This document shows, in pieces, positions 59,206 through 64,000 of a stretch of DNA of 64,000 nucleotides. The translations under genes were made by a program, and so were the position numbers. The stretch spans positions 1-64,000 of the forward strand of contig CAWUIO010000010.1 in assembly GCA_963922455.1 (NCBI GenBank). The letters run 5' to 3'. A model generated the notes under the pieces. The model was not told where the DNA came from. It was given only the letters and a program-made list of their open reading frames with translations, and did not search any database. This stretch comes from CAWUIO01 sp963922455. Its GTDB lineage: Bacteria > Bacteroidota > Bacteroidia > Cytophagales > Microscillaceae. Numbering within the stretch: position 1 is the first letter of the stretch; each line of letters starts with the position of its first letter.

Positions 59206-61065
59206 CTAAAGCTTAGGCTCAATCCATAAATAGCTCAATCCTAATAGGATAAGAATGTAAAACCAAATGGGCGAAATTTTGTGATAAATTTCGTATTGAA
59301 AGGATGTATTTGTAAGATCTGATTTTATTGAGTTAGCCGCTGCCATTTGATTCACCTTCCTAACCTTTTCCCGTCTAAGATAGGTCCAGGCTTCTTGACT
59401 ATACACATAAAATGATCTACTCAGGCTGTCATTAGGCCCCGGCTCCATCAAGGTATGCCATCCCCGATTATGTGGCCAAAATCTTCCAGACCAACGGTGA
59501 GATAAATAAGCATCTTGAGCTAATGGAACTGGCGTTTCTTCTAATTGTGGATTGATTACTTTTTGGTACGCTTCGGGATTTAGTGTCTCAAAATGAAAGT
59601 CAAATGGTTCTTGAACAATCACGGGTTCATCAAACTCCCAATTCTTATTCACATCTGCTTGCCTGAGTAATTTTTCTAAAATTTGGGTCCAGTAGTATTG
59701 GTAAGATTTCTTGTGTCCTTTTAACAAAATAGGATAGGATTCAGAAACTAGACTAGTCCCAATTTTTCCGAGTCCGTAGGTTTTAGCAATTGATACTATA
59801 CTTCCCTTGGGGCTACGTAAAAGAATTTCATCAGAAGCTTGAGAAATAAATTCTCTCTCCATAGTCTCCAAGCTTGTCTTTTGTTTTATTGTATTGTGTA
59901 CGTTTCTGATAGGGAAGGTCTGTACGATGGAAAATTTATGTTGAAAAGAAGCTTGTAAAATAGAAAGAGGTTGCCAGAGTGGGGGTTCTTCGGTTAATTG
60001 CACCCATAAACTACTACCATGTTCGCGAATAGCTTTTTCTAAACGGTTCATAAATAATCCTTGCGCTTGCCTTAGGAATTTATGATCTACCAGGATAAGG
60101 TCAAGTTGATTCAAAAATGATTGGGATAGACCACCAATGGCTTCCTGTGTATTATTTAAATCATCTTTAAACCGATCTTGGCTGATTTGACTGCGTACCC
60201 ATACCTTATGCCCTTCCTCTGCTAAATAATTTTTAAGATATTTCGTTTCAAAAAGAGGGCTACTGTTCAAAAACAAAATTCTTAACTGAACTTGTGGTTT
60301 TATCTCTAAGGCTAAATTTTCTTGACCAATGGCCTTCCCTTTTTCATCTTTAATTAGTAAGTCAAAAATAAATTGCCCACTACTTTTTGGATTAAAACTT
60401 AGAGAGAAGTTATATCCTTTTTGCTTATTTACCAGGCTTGAATCCAGAGGGGCCCCTTCATAAGCCAGATGTATCCATCTTTTTTCGCTCGATTCGGGTA
60501 AATGGTAGTAACCTTTAAGGGTAGCTATTTTGTTTTGGATAAGTGAATTGGGCCATTGTATTCTACTTATACCCTCATGTTCTTTCTTAGAGGGCACGTA
60601 ATGAATTTTTCTACCTTCCAAAGATTTTAACTGATCATTTTCTAATCCATCCCCTAGAATCCATACCTCATCAATTCCTGGATATCGGTAAAGTAAATCC
60701 TGGACATCATGGGGGGCATTACCTTGAGGTGCTAATGTTGCTTGCTTTAATAAATATACAGTTTGTGCACTAGTTTCTTGTAATGTTAATCTAGATAAAG
60801 CTGATTTAGAATAGTGATCCGTTAGAATTATTACTTTCTGCCCCCGGTTAATCTCACGGATTGCAGGTTGCCATATAAGTCCAGTAAGACCGAGAAAAAG
60901 CAAGAGTAATGAAGTGATTCTCCTGGGTAAGTTCTGTCTATTCTTCCTTATAAACGCAAGCCCAATACTTAGCCCAAAAACGAAAATAAATACTAAGCTT
61001 ATCCCCCAGTGAACTTCATTGCCGTGAAGCTTAAATGGATATAGGAGGGTCGCAATACGTATCAT
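59206..61065 (-). CDS. Membrane protein of a BatA/DUF4175-like operon
   Basis: A 619-aa protein with two membrane segments near the N-terminus (about 22-40 and 50-66), a large periplasmic part and a last membrane segment (about 595-612). The middle includes a fold similar to those between von Willebrand A and glutamine amidotransferase-like domains in other members of this operon type (VIILTDHYSKSALS, DEVWILGDG), but no metal-binding motif. Its ATG overlaps the stop of the preceding DUF4175-like gene (ATGA-type, 4 bases), so the genes are translationally coupled. Operons of MoxR ATPase, DUF58, BatA-like and DUF4175-like proteins are common in Bacteroidota and linked to envelope stress and aerotolerance, though the role here is inference. 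Confidence 0.65.
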   Translation of the reverse strand: MIRIATLLYPFKLHGNEVHWGISLVFIFVFGLSIGLAFIRKNRQNLPRRITSLLLLFLGLTGLIWQPAIREINRGQKVIILTDHYSKSALSRLTLQETSAQTVYLLKQATLAPQGNAPHDVQDLLYRYPGIDEVWILGDGLENDQLKSLEGRKIHYVPSKKEHEGISRIQWPNSLIQNKIATLKGYYHLPESSEKRWIHLAYEGAPLDSSLVNKQKGYNFSLSFNPKSSGQFIFDLLIKDEKGKAIGQENLALEIKPQVQLRILFLNSSPLFETKYLKNYLAEEGHKVWVRSQISQDRFKDDLNNTQEAIGGLSQSFLNQLDLILVDHKFLRQAQGLFMNRLEKAIREHGSSLWVQLTEEPPLWQPLSILQASFQHKFSIVQTFPIRNVHNTIKQKTSLETMEREFISQASDEILLRSPKGSIVSIAKTYGLGKIGTSLVSESYPILLKGHKKSYQYYWTQILEKLLRQADVNKNWEFDEPVIVQEPFDFHFETLNPEAYQKVINPQLEETPVPLAQDAYLSHRWSGRFWPHNRGWHTLMEPGPNDSLSRSFYVYSQEAWTYLRREKVRKVNQMAAANSIKSDLTNTSFQYEIYHKISPIWFYILILLGLSYLWIEPKL

Positions 61066-63437
61066 AATCCTATTCTTTTATGGCGGAAGCGGGTCTCCAG
61101 GGGATCGTTTGTCAGAGGGCTTGGATGAAGAGAAGGAGATTCCCTGGGCAAAGCCATCCATAAGAGCCTTCGGGTATTTTGAACAGCTTTTTTAAAATTA
61201 TCCCTATCCACTATCCCTTGAGATAAACGATTTAATTCACTTAAATCACTCAATGATAATCCTGGCTGATGGAGTATAAGATTTACAAGCTCGTTGCCAG
61301 CAAGGTTTAAAGCAGCTTTTTCTTCTAAATTAAGCGAAGTTGCCTGATCTGTTAGCTGCTCTAAACGCGACAAGGCTTCACGGATGGCCGGGAATGTAGT
61401 CTCTTGCTTGTTATTTCTTAATTCGTAGCCATAGTTTACGTCATCCAACTCTCCCTTATAACGAGTGGCATTTTCATCAATGGGTGGAGGGTCAAAACCG
61501 ATTCTTTGTACATACAATCGTGACTTTTGTTGAATCAATTTGATGATTTTTAAGGCTCGGTATTGAAAAGGCAAGGATTCTTTGGGGCGAAAGGTTCGCA
61601 ACCGCAACTCAGATTCCCACATATTGCTAAGGGCAGCTTTTAGTTGAACGCGTAGGGCTTCATCCAAAAAGCTAGCCTCTTCCATTACATCATGTAAGTG
61701 AAGTATATCCTCGGGAACCTGATTTATGGATGGATTGGAATACTTAAATGGATCTTTATCATTCTTTTGAGTGGGGCTATGGTCTCTTTGATTTCGTTCT
61801 AATACCTTCATAGATGACCGCCGAGAAAGCCAGGCCTTATGTTCTGGGTCGTTTTCGTCATGCCCATCTCCCTCATAATGTTCATATTCTTCCTCATCCT
61901 CTTCTGGTTCGTGCTCATCATCATGGTGTTCATGCCCCTCGTGATGGTCATGACCAATACCACCTCCCATATTTTTACTAAACTCTTCTCCGAGAAATTT
62001 CCCGTATCTTAAGCGTAAAATCTTTTGATCAATTCCAAGCCCATTGCTCTCCGACTCAAATACTTTTTGTGCTATGCTTTCCTTTTGAGCGATTAATTTT
62101 TCCGTATCAATAATTAGTTGCCTCTGACTTCTAAAATATTCAGGTAGTACCTTGATGCCACTACCAGATTCAAGGGTTAATTCCACATCAGAAGTATCCT
62201 CAAGATTGACAAAAAACATTTCAGTCCGTGTGGTATTGGCCGTGGGTAGGCGATTATCGCGAGCTTCAATATAAAAGTAAAGCTCATCTCCTGGTTGCAT
62301 TTCTAGGTCCTTAAATTTGAGTGATTTGGCAAGCTCAATTTGCTTAGGATGTTCAAGGAAACGGTACTCAAAGGGAATTTTAGACTCTCTAAATTTGACA
62401 GACTCCCCTTCTCCTCTGCTTACGGTTGCTACCAAAAAGGCTTGATCGATGCCATAATCATCTTGTATGAGCGCCTTAAAATTTAACTGGGCCAACTCAT
62501 GATAGGTCCGCTCAGAATATTCGGCTAAGCCTTTAATTTTGATTTGAGGAGCCTGATCGGGTATGGGCTCTAAACGATAATAAGATGAACTGTATACAGA
62601 GTCCCGGTTTACGTCACGATAGCAAATTTGATAAAATTTAGGTTCGCTGATAAGAAATGAACTGCTGTACTGAATGCTATCCTTTGAAGATAACATAAGA
62701 CTGTCTTGGTTATTAAACACCAGATAAGCTTGTTTAACCTGGTGGGAGAAATTTAAAGAGATGATTAGCTGGCTATTTTGGGGAGCTAGCACCTCAGGTT
62801 TGGTCTGTGTATACGCTCTTAAACGAGTATAACTTGGGGGGTAAATATTTAACTGTATTTTTTGCAAGCTTGGAAAAGGACTAGACGTATTTCTAACTTC
62901 TTGTAAAGAAGGCGAATTGTTTGTGGCAGATTCTATTACGTTAGATCTCAAGGCTAGCAAGTCTTGAGGCTTTAGCTGAGCTAGTAGTATGCCCAACAAG
63001 ATTATACTCATGATTAGAATGACAGGACTAAGTTTTGGGGCTGGCAAACGGATGGTATCTATTTGATCCTTAGAAAGTTGGGCAATTTTTTGCTTTTGTA
63101 ATAAACCCAAAGAGTTTAGATTTCTTCTGGGAATGAGTAATAACTCTGCGCTATGCTCAAAAAAGGGATAATTTCGGTTTAGATACGAGATAATATAATT
63201 TTTTTTCATGTGTGTTAAGCCCCTTATTCGGCGTGAAATGAAAAAAATCACGAATCCTATCAAAAGGCCCAAAAATATAATCCAAGGATATGATAGCCCC
63301 CTGTTGTAAAGGACTAGCCAAGTAAAAATTAATAACCCCACACAAATACTCCAGGCTAACACTTCCAGGGAGCGGATGAGCTTAAACCGCTTGTAAAATT
63401 CATCTATCCAATTATCACGTTTGTTATTTCTGCCCAT
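61062..63437 (-). CDS. DUF4175-like membrane protein with His/acidic insert
   Basis: A 791-aa protein with membrane segments near 25-43, 50-68 and 137-155, a long beta-rich periplasmic region (about 190-420: VLAPQNSQLIISLNF, APQIKIKGLAEYSERTYHELAQLNFKALIQDDYGIDQAFL) and a coiled-coil-rich C-terminal part, as in DUF4175 proteins of Bacteroidota. Residues 491-530 are an extreme low-complexity insert of His, Glu, Asp and Gly (GHDHHEGHEHHDDEHEPEED). It could bind divalent metals. The insert is not typical of the family as far as I know. It overlaps the BatA-like gene upstream by 14 bases and the next gene by 4. Confidence 0.72.
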   Translation of the reverse strand: MGRNNKRDNWIDEFYKRFKLIRSLEVLAWSICVGLLIFTWLVLYNRGLSYPWIIFLGLLIGFVIFFISRRIRGLTHMKKNYIISYLNRNYPFFEHSAELLLIPRRNLNSLGLLQKQKIAQLSKDQIDTIRLPAPKLSPVILIMSIILLGILLAQLKPQDLLALRSNVIESATNNSPSLQEVRNTSSPFPSLQKIQLNIYPPSYTRLRAYTQTKPEVLAPQNSQLIISLNFSHQVKQAYLVFNNQDSLMLSSKDSIQYSSSFLISEPKFYQICYRDVNRDSVYSSSYYRLEPIPDQAPQIKIKGLAEYSERTYHELAQLNFKALIQDDYGIDQAFLVATVSRGEGESVKFRESKIPFEYRFLEHPKQIELAKSLKFKDLEMQPGDELYFYIEARDNRLPTANTTRTEMFFVNLEDTSDVELTLESGSGIKVLPEYFRSQRQLIIDTEKLIAQKESIAQKVFESESNGLGIDQKILRLRYGKFLGEEFSKNMGGGIGHDHHEGHEHHDDEHEPEEDEEEYEHYEGDGHDENDPEHKAWLSRRSSMKVLERNQRDHSPTQKNDKDPFKYSNPSINQVPEDILHLHDVMEEASFLDEALRVQLKAALSNMWESELRLRTFRPKESLPFQYRALKIIKLIQQKSRLYVQRIGFDPPPIDENATRYKGELDDVNYGYELRNNKQETTFPAIREALSRLEQLTDQATSLNLEEKAALNLAGNELVNLILHQPGLSLSDLSELNRLSQGIVDRDNFKKAVQNTRRLLWMALPRESPSLHPSPLTNDPLETRFRHKRIGL

Positions 63438-64000
63438 GTATATAGTGACTTAGTATTCTCTCAATGGCTAACAAAATCAAGACAAGGTACCACCCCAACC
63501 TACTTGCTGGGTACCTGTATCTAGTATGTATTTCTCTTTGTTTCTCTACCTGATTATATATTATCTGATTACCCGCCAATCGTCGACGATCTATGGCAAA
63601 GGCACTTTGCTCCCAAGTTTTTTTCGGTAAAAGCAAATCACATAATTCTTGTGGCAAATTATCCAACATTTCTGGTTTTTCTAATGAATCTGTCCTTAAG
63701 CGATGGTTTAAAAGATGCTGGAGTGAAGTATTCATAAATGTAGGACTAAACCAGCTATCTTCTCCCCTTCTTGGTGCATATACTACTTTATTTCCATCCC
63801 ATGTATTTACAAGCTTTGCTGTATTAAGCCCTGTCAATATAAAATACCAATCTGCTTCCACAAGCATTTCATCTTTCTTAATATCTTCCCAATTAATTTC
63901 CTCTATGCTAAATGGAATACGAGTATACTCCGAAACTACTTCTAAGGCTAGCTTCAAAACTTGAACGTCTGTTTTAAATTGAGGAGTTAGAATGAGTTTG
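63424..64000 (-). CDS. BatA-like membrane protein, C-terminal part
   Basis: The open frame runs from the right edge of the window to a stop at 63424, about 192 residues; its N-terminus lies outside. No internal start is needed, because the frame continues to base 64000. The visible part is a soluble domain with a hydrophobic C-terminal segment (WYLVLILLAIERILSHYI), as at the end of BatA/BatB-type and related aerotolerance proteins. It overlaps the DUF4175-like gene by 14 bases. Family assignment rests mainly on context. Confidence 0.6.
   Translation of the reverse strand, partial: KLILTPQFKTDVQVLKLALEVVSEYTRIPFSIEEINWEDIKKDEMLVEADWYFILTGLNTAKLVNTWDGNKVVYAPRRGEDSWFSPTFMNTSLQHLLNHRLRTDSLEKPEMLDNLPQELCDLLLPKKTWEQSAFAIDRRRLAGNQIIYNQVEKQREIHTRYRYPASRLGWYLVLILLAIERILSHYIHGQK

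Overview
The window looks like a chromosomal stretch from a Bacteroidota bacterium, probably of the Cytophagales. The evidence is family content: TonB-dependent receptors with an N-terminal carboxypeptidase-regulatory-like domain, a secreted protein with a type IX secretion C-terminal domain, many lipoproteins, a DUF5522 mini-protein, a SatD/DUF3307 pair, GH3/GH31 enzymes and a BatA/DUF4175-like operon. I see no rRNA, tRNA, CRISPR array, prophage or intact insertion sequence.

Layout. 0-7.4 kb: hypothetical secreted proteins, an exported methyltransferase, a TRIC-type channel, a DinB-like protein and an M20 peptidase. 7.9-12 kb: a cobalamin riboswitch heads a B12 uptake locus (BtuF-like lipoprotein, DUF5522, BtuB-like receptor), followed by two thioredoxin-fold proteins. 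13.5-19 kb: an arylsulfotransferase-like lipoprotein and a TonB receptor lie opposite a membrane-anchored OmpR-type regulator, with an array of GTTAAA repeats between. 19-28 kb: a 1160-aa T9SS cargo protein, a YgiQ-type radical SAM protein and a DUF4132 protein. 28-31 kb: a SatD-like cyclase-fold/HTH protein behind three matching palindromes, then two disrupted genes (DUF3307 and an SDR). 31-36.5 kb: a GH3 enzyme, a membrane class III cyclase, a COG0523 metal GTPase and a His-rich lipoprotein. 36.8-44 kb: a BNR-propeller protein, a lipoprotein, a dehalogenase-like hydrolase and a maleylacetate-reductase-like enzyme. 45-51 kb: MoaA, a PepSY membrane protein, a molybdopterin oxidoreductase, a CBS pair, an XRE regulator and methylglyoxal synthase. 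51.7-59 kb: GH31, a phosphatase, MOSC, isochorismatase-like and hypothetical genes. 59.2-64 kb: a tightly packed BatA/DUF4175-like operon running off the right edge.

The most striking signal is not a gene. Fifteen copies of a very uniform intergenic element of 127-139 bp lie between 2.5 and 51.7 kb, in both orientations. The two ends pair as GGCnn/nnGCC, and in 12 of 15 copies that five-base match is perfect even though the variable bases change (TT/AA, TG/CA, GG/CC, AT/AT). The GC-rich inner stem also keeps pairing through base changes. Nine copies lie within about 65 bases of a stop codon, and eight of those nine point against the adjacent gene. This suggests a conserved structured element (RNA or cruciform) that has spread through the genome; two pairs of copies are nearly identical, implying recent movement or conversion. 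The second notable locus is the SatD-like gene with its operator array and interrupted membrane partner.
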